A DNA stretch of 64,000 nucleotides from Dyella sedimenti (lineage in GTDB: Bacteria > Pseudomonadota > Gammaproteobacteria > Xanthomonadales > Rhodanobacteraceae): NCBI RefSeq assembly GCF_022760995.1, contig NZ_JAKWJO010000007.1:62001-126000 (forward strand), written 5' to 3'. The notes under the pieces were generated by a model that saw nothing but the letters and a program-made list of their open reading frames with translations, was not told the origin of the DNA and did no database searches. Both the position numbers and the translations under genes were made by a program. This document shows positions 1 through 7,361 of this stretch, one piece after another (the stretch's first letter is position 1; every line of letters starts with the position of its first letter).

Positions 1-7
1 AGGATCA

Positions 8-868
8 ATGGCATCATCCCCCCCCATGCCTGCCGACCTTTTCGCCCCCACCCGCAAAGCCACTCCCGCCTCCCGCATTCGTGCCGGTATCGGCGGCTGG
101 ACCTTCGCGCCGTGGCGCAACAACTTCTATCCCGCGGGGCTGGTGCAGCGGCGCGAACTGGAGTTCGCCAGCCGGCAGCTGCGGGCGATCGAGATCAACG
201 GCACGTTCTACGGCGCGCAGAAGCCGGCGACGTACGCGAAGTGGGCGGCGGAAACGCCGGAGGGCTTCGTGTTCTCGCTGAAGGCGCCACGCTACGTCAC
301 CGAAGGCAAGCGGCTGGCCGATACCGCGCGCGGCATCGATGGCTTCGTGTTCGGCGGGCTGGCGGAATTCGGCGACCGGCTGGGGCCGGTGCTGTGGCAA
401 TTGCCGCCGTCGCGGCCGTTCGATGCGGATGACCTGGCGGCGTTCCTCGACCTGCTGCCGCGCGAACTGGACGGCCAACCGCTGCGCCATGTGCTGGAGG
501 TGCGCCATCCCAGCTTCCTCGATGAAGCGTACGTCGCGCTGGCCCGCCGCCACCGCATCCCCACCGTGTTCACCGATTCGCCACAGTACCCATCGCTGGC
601 GGACCTTACCGGCGATTTCGCCTATGCGCGGCTGATGCGCAGCCAGTCGCACCTCGATACCGGCTACCCCGCCGACGAACTCGATGCCTGGGCGACGCGC
701 GCGCGCCAGTGGGCGGAAGGCGGGGACCCGGCCGAACTGCCGCATGTGACGCCGGAACGGCCGACGGAAGGGCCGCGCGAGGTGTTCGTCTATTTCATCA
801 GCAGCGCCAAGGAGCGCAACCCGGCCGCGGCGATGACGCTGCAACAGCGGGTGGACGCTGGCGGCTGA
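8..868 (+). CDS. DUF72 (YecE-like) family protein
   Basis: This is a 286-residue DUF72/YecE-type protein, a family with a TIM-barrel fold and no firmly established reaction. Family signatures are visible: a GIGGWTFAPW block at residues 27-36, EINGTFYG at 62-69, a central SLKAPRYVTE stretch, LEVRHPSF, and a C-terminal YFISSAKERNP block. It is soluble and has no signal peptide. The ATG at 8 follows an AGGA at 1-4 with only three bases between; a second ATG at 26 is an alternative start, and the window edge hides anything further upstream. The gene is followed by the RNase/barstar pair on the same strand after a 63-bp gap. Confidence 0.85.
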   Translation: MASSPPMPADLFAPTRKATPASRIRAGIGGWTFAPWRNNFYPAGLVQRRELEFASRQLRAIEINGTFYGAQKPATYAKWAAETPEGFVFSLKAPRYVTEGKRLADTARGIDGFVFGGLAEFGDRLGPVLWQLPPSRPFDADDLAAFLDLLPRELDGQPLRHVLEVRHPSFLDEAYVALARRHRIPTVFTDSPQYPSLADLTGDFAYARLMRSQSHLDTGYPADELDAWATRARQWAEGGDPAELPHVTPERPTEGPREVFVYFISSAKERNPAAAMTLQQRVDAGG

Positions 869-931
869 GCCGCCGGATGCCGGAAGGCGACGGAAGCTCT
901 ACACTCGCGCCATCCGCCCAGGCAACCGTTC

Positions 932-1330
932 ATGCGCGCCTTCAAACCCCTATTGCTGATGGCCGTGCTGGCCATCGCCGCCCTGCTGTGGGGCCGCCAT
1001 GCGCCAACGCCACCCGTCACCAGCGCGGACACGACGCACGCCACGGCGGCCGGGCTGCCGCCGTTCCTGCCGCCCGAGGCGTCCGATACGCTTTCGCGCA
1101 TCGCACGCGGCGGCCCATTCGAGCATCGGCAGGACGGCGTGGTGTTCCAGAACCGCGAACACCGCCTGCCGGCGATGCCGGAGGGCTACTACCACGAGTA
1201 CACCGTGGATACGCCGGGGCTGGACTACCGCGGCGCGCGGCGCATCATCACCGGCGGCACGCCGCCCCGCGAGTACTACTACACCGACGACCACTACCGC
1301 ACGTTCCGCCCGTTCCAGGTATCCCGATGA
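932..1330 (+). CDS. Secreted barnase/RNase Sa-type guanyl-specific ribonuclease
   Basis: The 132-residue product is an N1/T1-family (RNase Sa/barnase-like) endoribonuclease that cleaves RNA after G. Residues 1-20 form a hydrophobic signal peptide or anchor, followed by a Pro/Ala/Thr linker, so the enzyme is exported. The catalytic set of RNase Sa is intact: Glu89 in YYHEYTV, Arg100 and Arg104 in the RGARRIITG block, and His121 in DDHYRTF. The stop codon overlaps the barstar start (ATGA at 1327-1330), which indicates translational coupling of enzyme and inhibitor. Secretion argues for a scavenging or antagonistic nuclease rather than an intracellular toxin. Confidence 0.9.
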   Translation: MRAFKPLLLMAVLAIAALLWGRHAPTPPVTSADTTHATAAGLPPFLPPEASDTLSRIARGGPFEHRQDGVVFQNREHRLPAMPEGYYHEYTVDTPGLDYRGARRIITGGTPPREYYYTDDHYRTFRPFQVSR

Positions 1331-1755
1331 ATGCGCAGTTCGATCTCGACTTCGGCGACCCGTCGCACGGCGGCATCTTCTTCGTCACCTCCGAGGATCT
1401 CGATCCGCTGGCCGAGGCCGCCGGCATGGAGGGCCTGCGCGTATGCCGCGCCAGCCTGGCCGGCTACGCCAGCCGCGACACGCTGTACGACCAGTTGACC
1501 GTCGCCCTGCGCCTGCCCGCCGATTTCGGCCGCAACTGGGACGCGCTGGCCGACAGCGTGCGCGACCTGTCGTGGCTGAAGGCCACCGGCGTGATCCTGC
1601 TGCTGGACCGGGCCGAGGACATGCGCGAGGCCAGCGAGGAAGATTTCGACACCCTGCTCGACATCCTGGAGGAAGCGGTGGACTACTGGCAGGACGAGGG
1701 CATGCCCTTCTTCGTATTCTTCGCGCTGCCCGAAAGCGCCTTCGACGAAACCTGA
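1327..1755 (+). CDS. Barstar family ribonuclease inhibitor
   Basis: This 142-residue acidic cytoplasmic protein matches the barstar family. It has the segment ADFGRNWDALADSV at about residues 66-79, typical of the barstar fold, and an acidic helix rich in Asp and Glu (DFDTLLDILEEAVDYW) that would dock in the RNase active site. It starts inside the RNase stop codon and would neutralise that RNase before or during export. Its own stop overlaps the next start (TGATG at 1753-1757). It is longer than the classical 89-residue barstar because of N- and C-terminal extensions. Confidence 0.88.
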   Translation: MNAQFDLDFGDPSHGGIFFVTSEDLDPLAEAAGMEGLRVCRASLAGYASRDTLYDQLTVALRLPADFGRNWDALADSVRDLSWLKATGVILLLDRAEDMREASEEDFDTLLDILEEAVDYWQDEGMPFFVFFALPESAFDET

Positions 1756-1982
1756 TGCCCATGCGCGAACTGGATTTCGAACTGGACCGCGACCACGTGG
1801 AACTCAACCAGTTGCTGAAGCTGGTGGGCCTGTGCGACAGCGGGGGCGCCGGCAAGGCCATCGTTGCCAGCGGCGCGGTGTCGGTGGACGGCGAGCCGGA
1901 GCTGCGCAAGACGTGCAAGATCCATGCGGGCCAGGTGGTGCGGATCGAGGATGTGGTGATCCGCGTGCACGCCGCGCCCTAA
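1755..1982 (+). CDS. S4-domain RNA-binding protein (YbcJ-like)
   Basis: The product has 75 residues and consists almost entirely of an S4 RNA-binding fold. The typical pattern is visible: ELNQLLKLVGLCDSGG, then AKAIVASGAVSVDGEPELRK with the basic loop, then GQVVRIEDVVIRV. Family members such as E. coli YbcJ bind structured RNA, but their targets are not settled. The ATG at 1755 overlaps the barstar stop; an in-frame ATG at 1761 is an alternative. The TAA stop at 1980-1982 coincides with one flank of the MITE-like element that follows. Being third in an overlapping RNase-barstar operon suggests co-expression, not necessarily a shared function. Confidence 0.85.
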   Translation: MPMRELDFELDRDHVELNQLLKLVGLCDSGGAGKAIVASGAVSVDGEPELRKTCKIHAGQVVRIEDVVIRVHAAP

Positions 1983-2146
1983 GAGCCTGTTCAAAATCTT
2001 CGTCCGGCCACAAGCACCCCACCCCAACCCTCCCCTGCGCGCAGGGGAGGGGGCGAGAGAACGCACGTTTTTGGCTCCTCCCCCTGCACGCAGGGGGAGG
2101 TTGGGAGGGGGTAGCTTGGATAACACCGAGATGTTGAACAGGCTCT
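1982..2146. mobile_element. MITE-like element with perfect terminal inverted repeats
   Basis: A 165-bp non-coding element is bounded by a perfect 13-bp inverted repeat, AGAGCCTGTTCAA at 1982-1994 and its reverse complement at 2134-2146. The 12-bp ends beginning GAGCC are flanked by TAA on both sides (1980-1982 and 2146-2148), consistent with a 3-bp target duplication; the left TAA is also the stop codon of the S4 gene. The interior holds two G/C-rich hairpins built from CCCCTGC and GCAGGGG arms. There is no transposase gene. The end sequence recalls IS5-superfamily termini from memory, so the assignment is tentative. Partial left-end matches occur at 29056-29066 and 49303-49321. Confidence 0.6.
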
Positions 2147-2149
2147 AAA

Positions 2150-2245
2150 GAGCCGGGGCCAGCATCGAGGTAACCGGACGAGCCCCGTAAGCGAACTAAC
2201 GGGCAAGGAATCCCGCCGCCGGGGTTCCGTCCTCGTCCGCTTCGG
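2150..2245 (+). ncRNA. Candidate structured leader RNA upstream of msrA
   Basis: The msrA leader can fold as a three-way junction. The closing stem pairs CGGACGAG (2175-2182) with CTCGTCCG (2232-2239), eight of eight. Inside it, hairpin 1 pairs CCCGT (2184-2188) with ACGGG (2199-2203) and has an inner AG/CU stem closed by a CGAA loop. Hairpin 2 pairs GGAATCCC (2207-2214) with GGGGTTCC (2221-2228), with one G-U pair and a GCCGCC loop. The start codon of msrA lies 16 bases past the closing stem, so the element could control translation. I do not recognise it as a known riboswitch class. No covariation evidence is available here. Confidence 0.45.
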
Positions 2246-2255
2246 GAGTGCCGCC

Positions 2256-2957
2256 ATGCGCCTTCGCCGCCTTACCTGGTTTCCCCTGCTCGCCGGCCTG
2301 CTGCTCAGCCTGGGCGCCTGTGGCCTGGCCTCCGCCGGCGGCGGCAGCGCCGCCCTGCCCGATCCGGCCGTCGATGCCGCGCCCCGGCAAGGCGAGCAGG
2401 TGGCTGTGCTGGCCGGCGGCTGCTTCTGGGGCCTGCAGGCAGTGTTCGAGCACGTCAAGGGCGTGCGGCGCGTGTGGGCCGGCTATGCCGGCGGCGATGC
2501 CGCCACGGCCAATTACGAGCGTGTCAGCGACGGCGATACCGGCCATGCCGAGTCGGTGAAGATTCTCTACGACCCCGCCAAGGTCAGCTATGGCCAGCTA
2601 CTGAAGGTGTACTTCTCGGTGGCCACCGACCCCACCCTGCTCAACCGGCAGGGGCCGGACGTGGGTACGCAGTACCGCTCGGCGATTTTCTATGCCGACG
2701 AGGAACAGCAGCGGATCGCCACCGCCTATATCGCCCAGCTCACCGCGGCGCATGTCTATGGCGACCCGATCGTGACCCAGGTGGTGCCGCTGAAAGGCTT
2801 CTACATGGCCGAGGCCTACCACCAGGACTACGCCGAGCGGCATCCGGACGATGCCTACATCGTGTTCAACGACGCGCCGAAGGTGGTTCACCTGAAGCAG
2901 CAGTTCCCGGCGCTGTACCAGTCACCCCGCGAGGTGGTGTCGGTGCAGTTGCATTAG
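2256..2957 (+). CDS. msrA: Peptide-methionine (S)-S-oxide reductase, lipoprotein form
   Basis: The 233-residue MsrA reduces methionine-S-sulfoxide in proteins. The catalytic motif GGCFWG places the nucleophilic Cys at residue 56, and typical blocks follow: VWAGYAGGD, YERVSDGDTGHAESV, VGTQYRSAIF and EAYHQDY. Residues 1-22 are a lipoprotein signal ending in the lipobox LGAC (Cys22), so the enzyme is predicted to sit in the envelope. Besides Cys22 and Cys56 I see no other cysteine, so the usual C-terminal resolving cysteines are absent and recycling must be direct or use a partner. A GGGAG ribosome site sits eight bases before the ATG. It follows the MITE and the structured leader. Confidence 0.93.
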   Translation: MRLRRLTWFPLLAGLLLSLGACGLASAGGGSAALPDPAVDAAPRQGEQVAVLAGGCFWGLQAVFEHVKGVRRVWAGYAGGDAATANYERVSDGDTGHAESVKILYDPAKVSYGQLLKVYFSVATDPTLLNRQGPDVGTQYRSAIFYADEEQQRIATAYIAQLTAAHVYGDPIVTQVVPLKGFYMAEAYHQDYAERHPDDAYIVFNDAPKVVHLKQQFPALYQSPREVVSVQLH

Positions 2958-2970
2958 CCGCCGGCCGGCT

Positions 2971-5721
2971 TCACGCCTCGGGCGGCACCAGCCGCAAGTG
3001 CGAGCCGCTGCCCTGCCGGCGCCCGGCGGCGAGCAGTTGCACGATCACCTCCGGCTCGACCGGCCTGGAATAGAGGTAGCCCTGCCCTTCCGGGCAGCCG
3101 GCGCGCAGCAGGAAGCGGTGCTGCTCTTCCGTCTCGATGCCCTCGGCGATGGGACTGATGCCCAGCTTGCGGCACAAGGTGAGCATGGCCTCGACGATGG
3201 CGCCATCGCTGTCGTTGTCCGGCAAGCCGGCGACGAAGCTCTGGTCGATCTTCAGGTAGGCGATGGCGCGCAGCTTGAGGTAGCTCATCGACGAATAGCC
3301 GGTGCCGAAGTCGTCGATCGCCACGCCCACGCCCAGCGCGTTGAGCGCGCGCAGGGTGCGCTCCATCTCCTCGCCGAGGCGCAGGATCGCACCCTCGGTG
3401 ATCTCCAGCATCAGGCGTTCCGGCGCCAGCCGCCGCGATTCCAGCAGGGCGCGGATGTCGTCCACGAAATTGGCCTGGCCGAACCAGTGCGCGGAAACGT
3501 TCACCGCCATGCGCAGCGGCGGCACGCCAGCCCGGTCCCACTGGCTCATCTGCGTGCAGGCGGCCTGCAGCACCCACTGGTCGATGCGGCGGATCAGGCC
3601 CAGCTTCTCCGCCATGGGAATGAACTCGCCGGGCGCGATGCGCCCGCGCTGCGGATGCTGCCAGCGCAGCAGCGCCTCCACCGCCACGATGCGCCCGCTG
3701 CGCATCTCCACGCTGGGCTGGAACACCAGGTGGAACTCGTTCTCCGTCAGCGCCCGGCGCAGCTCGGAGGCCAGCGCGATGCGCCGGCGCGCGTCCGCCT
3801 GCATGCGCGGCGAGTAGAAGCGCAACGCGTTGCGCTCCTCGGTCTTGGCCGCGTACATGGCCGCGTCGGCGTTGGTGATCAGGGTGGGCACGTCGGTGCC
3901 GTCCAGCGGATAGCTGGCGATGCCGATGCTCGCACTGAGCGCCAGCTCGTAGTCGCCCACCACCACCGGCGCCGCCAGTGCGGCCAGCAGCCGACCGGCC
4001 AGCGCGCTGGCCTGCTCGCGCGAATACAGCTCGCCCAGCAGCACGGTGAACTCGTCGCCGCCGATGCGCCCTGCCAGCCCGTGGTCGCCCAGTTCATAGA
4101 CGATGCGCTCGGCCACCTTGACCAGCAGTTGGTCGCCGATGGCGTGCGTGTAGCTGTCGTTCACCACCTTGAACGCATCCAGGTCGATGAACAGTATCGC
4201 CATCATGCCGCGCGCCCGCTCGGCCGCCGCCAGCGCCTGCACGCAGCGCCGCTCGAACTCGGCGCGGTTGGCCAGGCCGGTGAGCGGGTCGTGTGCCGCC
4301 ATGTATTGCAGGCGCTGCTCGTTGGCCTTGGCGGTGCTGATGTTGTTGATGACGGCCACGTAGTGCTGGATCCGCCCGTTCTGGTCGCGGATGGCGCTGA
4401 CGCTCAGCCATTCGGGAAAGGCGGTGCCGTCCAGGCGGCGGCTGCGCACCTCGCCGACCCAGTTGCCCTCGCGCTCGATGGTGTCCCAGATCGCATCGGG
4501 CAGCGGATCGCCGTCGGGCAGGCAGCGCAGGTCGTCGAAGCGCACGCCCTGCAGGGACGGCGCGGTATAGCCGGTCATGCGGATATGCGCCGCGTTCACC
4601 CGCGTCACGCGGCGTTCGGCGTCGGCGATGATGACGCCCTCGGCGATGCTGGCCAGCGCCTCGGCGGCGATGCGCCGCTGCTGCTCCAGGTTCACTCGCT
4701 CGGTGATGTCGCGCAGGATCGACTGGCGTACGCTCTGCGCGCCCCAGTAGGCCAGGCTGCTGCGCATCTCCACCGGACGCCGCTGGCCGCCGGGCCCGCG
4801 CAGCTCGCCGGTGACCGCGCCGTCCGCGCGATGCTGCAGCGGCACGAACAATTCGGACAGCTCCGCGCCGACCAGCGCGTCCACGCTGCGCCCGGTCCAT
4901 TGCAGCGCGGTGCGGTTGGCGCCGAGGATGCGCCCGGTGGCGTCGTCCACCATCACGATGGCGTCGGCGGCGCTGTCGTACAGCAGGCTGTAGCGCTCCT
5001 CGGTGCCGCGGATGCTCAGGAGGATGCGGCGCGCCATGCGCAGCCACAGCAGCGAGGCCAGGCACGCGGTGAAGAACACGCCGAGGAACAGCACGCGGCC
5101 CAGCCACATGGCGCCCTGCGCCACTTCCAGCGAGAAGCGCTTGGTCAGCGGTTCCAGCTCGTCGTTGAGCGCGTCGATGCGCTGCCGCTGCCAATGGGTC
5201 CAGCCGGGGTCCGGCTGTCCTTGCGCGTAGGCCTGCCGCAATTCCCTGGCGACCACGCCCAGCCGAGCCAGCGGCTGGTCCGCCGCGCGCCATGCAGCCA
5301 CCGCCTCGCGCATGTGCGAGACGCCGGTGCAGCAGCGCAGCATGAAGATCATGCCGGGCTTGGCGGGGGGCAGGATCCTGCCACGCTGGAACGCCAGCTC
5401 CACCGCGGCCGGATCGTAGCGGCCGGCGGCGATGGCGTCGCGCGCCCAGCCGTCGGACATCAGCAGGCCGTAGTTCTCGTCGAACGCGGCGAGGCGTTCG
5501 GCGCGGCCGGTGGCCGCATAGTCGGAAAGGTCGATCACCGCCTGCTTCTGCGCCTTGCTCCAGACACTCTCGCCGTTGAGGAACCCGGCGAGAGTGACCT
5601 GGACCTGGAGCGCGCCCCAGGTCAACAACAGGATCAGGCCGATGACGGCCACCAGCCCGTAGGCCAGTGGCCTCAAGCGTCGGGACAGCGGTCTGCCAGA
5701 GGTGCTACGGATGGAATCCAT
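2971..5721 (-). CDS. Membrane PAS-GGDEF-EAL cyclic-di-GMP protein
   Basis: The 916-residue protein has a transmembrane segment near residues 20-42, a periplasmic sensor region to about 205, a second membrane segment, two PAS domains (about 240-350 and 350-470), a GGDEF domain and a C-terminal EAL domain. The GGDEF motif is intact (RIGGDEFTVLL, near residue 553), but no RxxD inhibitory site precedes it. The EAL domain keeps EALLRW, NVSAHWF, EITEGAI and DDFGTGYSS, so phosphodiesterase activity is likely and a cyclase activity possible. The start at 5721 is chosen because an AGGGA lies just upstream; a start at 5763 would add 14 residues. Its 3' end is 13 bp from the convergent msrA. Confidence 0.92.
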   Translation of the reverse strand: MDSIRSTSGRPLSRRLRPLAYGLVAVIGLILLLTWGALQVQVTLAGFLNGESVWSKAQKQAVIDLSDYAATGRAERLAAFDENYGLLMSDGWARDAIAAGRYDPAAVELAFQRGRILPPAKPGMIFMLRCCTGVSHMREAVAAWRAADQPLARLGVVARELRQAYAQGQPDPGWTHWQRQRIDALNDELEPLTKRFSLEVAQGAMWLGRVLFLGVFFTACLASLLWLRMARRILLSIRGTEERYSLLYDSAADAIVMVDDATGRILGANRTALQWTGRSVDALVGAELSELFVPLQHRADGAVTGELRGPGGQRRPVEMRSSLAYWGAQSVRQSILRDITERVNLEQQRRIAAEALASIAEGVIIADAERRVTRVNAAHIRMTGYTAPSLQGVRFDDLRCLPDGDPLPDAIWDTIEREGNWVGEVRSRRLDGTAFPEWLSVSAIRDQNGRIQHYVAVINNISTAKANEQRLQYMAAHDPLTGLANRAEFERRCVQALAAAERARGMMAILFIDLDAFKVVNDSYTHAIGDQLLVKVAERIVYELGDHGLAGRIGGDEFTVLLGELYSREQASALAGRLLAALAAPVVVGDYELALSASIGIASYPLDGTDVPTLITNADAAMYAAKTEERNALRFYSPRMQADARRRIALASELRRALTENEFHLVFQPSVEMRSGRIVAVEALLRWQHPQRGRIAPGEFIPMAEKLGLIRRIDQWVLQAACTQMSQWDRAGVPPLRMAVNVSAHWFGQANFVDDIRALLESRRLAPERLMLEITEGAILRLGEEMERTLRALNALGVGVAIDDFGTGYSSMSYLKLRAIAYLKIDQSFVAGLPDNDSDGAIVEAMLTLCRKLGISPIAEGIETEEQHRFLLRAGCPEGQGYLYSRPVEPEVIVQLLAAGRRQGSGSHLRLVPPEA

Positions 5722-5793
5722 GGCGTCCCTTTTACCTGACCACTTCGCAAAGCTGCATCGCATCCCATCACACGGCTGGCGGCAGGGCCCGGC

Positions 5794-6567
5794 TCAGGCG
5801 GCCTGCTCCTCGACCTCTTCGACTGGCGGCTGTGCCAGACAACGCTCCAGCCCGTAGTGGAGGCTGACATAGCTGCGCTCGATGCATTCGCGCAGGTGTT
5901 CCACCTCTTCCGGGGCCGGCTGGTTGCCCATCAGGGTACAGACAATCTCCAGGGCTTCCCACGGATGGGTATCGTCATAGGCCGCATGAAGCTGTAGCCA
6001 GCGCAGCGTCGCCTTGCGGCCACCGGCGGGAAGACTATCGGCATAAGCCACGCTGTCATAGACCTTTTGCGACCATTCCCCGGTAACGCCCTCGATGGCG
6101 TAGTTGGTGGCGGCCATGCCGGCGGCCAACGTATCGCGCCCGCACACCTCGTGGCACCACTCGGCCGCGGTCTGGGTGCCGAGCGGGGGCCGTCCCTCCA
6201 GCACCTCGGCACGCGCCACGCCGGCGCCCTCGGCCCAGTCCAGCCAGTATTCGGCGTGGTTCTGCTCCACCCGGATATTGCGCACCAGCCAGCGGCGCGC
6301 GAGGTTGTCGCCGGCGCTGCGGCCGTAGCGGGTCTTCATCAGGCTCTGCGCCATGAAAGAGGGAAAGCGCTCGATCAGCGACCAGGTGCCCACCATGAAG
6401 TGGCGCATGGTGGCCAGGTCGATGTTCCCTTCCACCATCAGGTCCCACATCACGTGGTCTCGCACGCTCCGACGGGCGGGTTCGCAGGCCTCGATCACTT
6501 CCCGGGCCCAGCGCGGGTAGCTGGAAAGCTCGGCCAGCGGGCCGGTACGTTCGAAATGGGTGTTCAT
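5794..6567 (-). CDS. TenA/PqqC-like protein with a CADD-type diiron ligand set
   Basis: This 257-residue helical protein belongs to the TenA/PqqC haem-oxygenase-like superfamily. Ligands expected for haem-oxygenase-like diiron oxidases (the CADD group) are all present: Glu66, Glu101 and His104 in EQNHAEYW, Glu159 in AIEGVTGEW, and His194, Asp198 and His201 in HAAYDDTHPWE. The H-x3-D-x2-H spacing is the one I recall for chlamydial CADD. Thiamin-salvage TenA uses a cysteine instead, so a metal-dependent oxidase is the better guess. No thiamin or pABA genes are adjacent. The 252-bp upstream gap probably holds its promoter. Substrate unknown. Confidence 0.75.
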   Translation of the reverse strand: MNTHFERTGPLAELSSYPRWAREVIEACEPARRSVRDHVMWDLMVEGNIDLATMRHFMVGTWSLIERFPSFMAQSLMKTRYGRSAGDNLARRWLVRNIRVEQNHAEYWLDWAEGAGVARAEVLEGRPPLGTQTAAEWCHEVCGRDTLAAGMAATNYAIEGVTGEWSQKVYDSVAYADSLPAGGRKATLRWLQLHAAYDDTHPWEALEIVCTLMGNQPAPEEVEHLRECIERSYVSLHYGLERCLAQPPVEEVEEQAA

Positions 6568-6819
6568 GCAGTTCTCCAGTCATCAGCGGGAAAGCCGCCG
6601 GCCCCCGCCGGCGGCCCGGCGCGGTGCGCCGGAACTGCATAGTGGTCAAGGCTGCAAGCGCTTGCGAACCTCCTGCTCGGGGAAAACCCTCGCGAATCAC
6701 CTAACCATTTGAATAAAAAGAATAACCAGAAATGAGCCGGTATCCGCCAAGGCGCACGGCGCCACCATGGCCGCCAAGACCATGGCGCCACAAAACCGTC
6801 ATCCGTCAAATTGACGGCG
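6568..6819. promoter_or_regulatory. Intergenic region with an AT-rich patch and a 12-bp palindrome
   Basis: This 252-bp stretch lies upstream of the TenA-like gene and downstream of the MAPEG gene. It holds a perfect palindrome GCAAGCGCTTGC at 6654-6665, which fits the general LacI-family half-site arrangement around a central CG, and an AT-rich patch at about 6712-6735 that is unusual for this DNA. A TTGACC on the minus strand at 6644-6649 lies close to the TenA-like start and could be part of its promoter. None of these is proven. Confidence 0.3.
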
Positions 6820-7209
6820 CTAGAGCAAGGCCGACAGCACCAGCACGATGCCCACCAGCGACACCGTCCACACCAGGGTACGCAGGTAGGGAATGCCGAT
6901 GGCGTACAGCGGCAGGTAGACCAGGCGCGCCCAGAAATAAAGCTGCACGCCCCAGGCACTGTTCGCATTGCCGCGCTGGGCCAATACCACGGCCAGCACG
7001 GCGGCGGCGAAGAAGACAAAGGTCTCCAGGTAATTCCGGCTGGCCCGCTCGGCGCGCGCCGCGCTGCCCGACAGCGGGGGCGGCTCGCCTTCGCGGTTGC
7101 CCACGTTCCATGCCAGCCCGCGCTGCCGCGTGCCCAGCGTGGCCGCGAACAGCACATACACCAGCCCCAGCACCACCGACCACCCCAGCATCTTCAGCTC
7201 GACCGGCAT
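6820..7209 (-). CDS. MAPEG family membrane protein
   Basis: This 129-residue integral membrane protein has four hydrophobic segments, at roughly residues 7-25, 58-80, 88-105 and 110-129. The segment RAERASRNYLETFVFFAAAVL is the characteristic MAPEG helix with the Arg and Asn-Tyr-Leu-Glu-Thr motif that in eukaryotic relatives contributes to glutathione-dependent activity. Bacterial members are of unknown function. The ATG at 7209 is the start that gives a complete first helix. Between it and hutU lies the REP-like inverted repeat at 7281-7350. Confidence 0.85.
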   Translation of the reverse strand: MPVELKMLGWSVVLGLVYVLFAATLGTRQRGLAWNVGNREGEPPPLSGSAARAERASRNYLETFVFFAAAVLAVVLAQRGNANSAWGVQLYFWARLVYLPLYAIGIPYLRTLVWTVSLVGIVLVLSALL

Positions 7210-7280
7210 AGCGTGCCTCCTCACGTGGGAAGTGGCGCCATCATGCGCCCTCGCCCATGCCGGCACCAGCGCGCCGCGAG

Positions 7281-7350
7281 CCCTTGCGGGAGCGCACCCT
7301 GTGCGCGACGAGCGCCTCGCAGTCGCACACAGGGTGCGCTCCCACAAGGG
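7281..7350. repeat. REP-like inverted pair downstream of hutU
   Basis: The arms at 7281-7309 and 7322-7350 are near-perfect inverted copies (GGGAGCGCACCCTGTG and its complement) separated by about 12 bp. This is the best-preserved pair of a dispersed repeat family (consensus near TGTAGGAGCGCACCCTGTGC, then GCGAC) that recurs at least nine times in the window. It sits after the hutU stop and would form a stable hairpin in the transcript. Confidence 0.85.
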
Positions 7351-7361
7351 AATGGATAGGC

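Noticed and set aside
2150..2245. Guanidine-III or SAH riboswitch as an explanation of the msrA leader
   Set aside because: The start CCGGACGAG recalls guanidine-III, but the remaining conserved bases and the pseudoknot partner are missing; SAH riboswitch core bases are absent too.
2998..5739. A 913-residue open frame on the plus strand opposite the GGDEF/EAL gene
   Set aside because: It is an antisense frame of low-complexity Arg/His/Gln/Ala composition with no domain, a common effect of high G+C at third positions. The minus strand has all expected catalytic motifs.
7281..7350. CRISPR array
   Set aside because: The repeats are inverted pairs dispersed over the window, not direct repeats with regular spacers.
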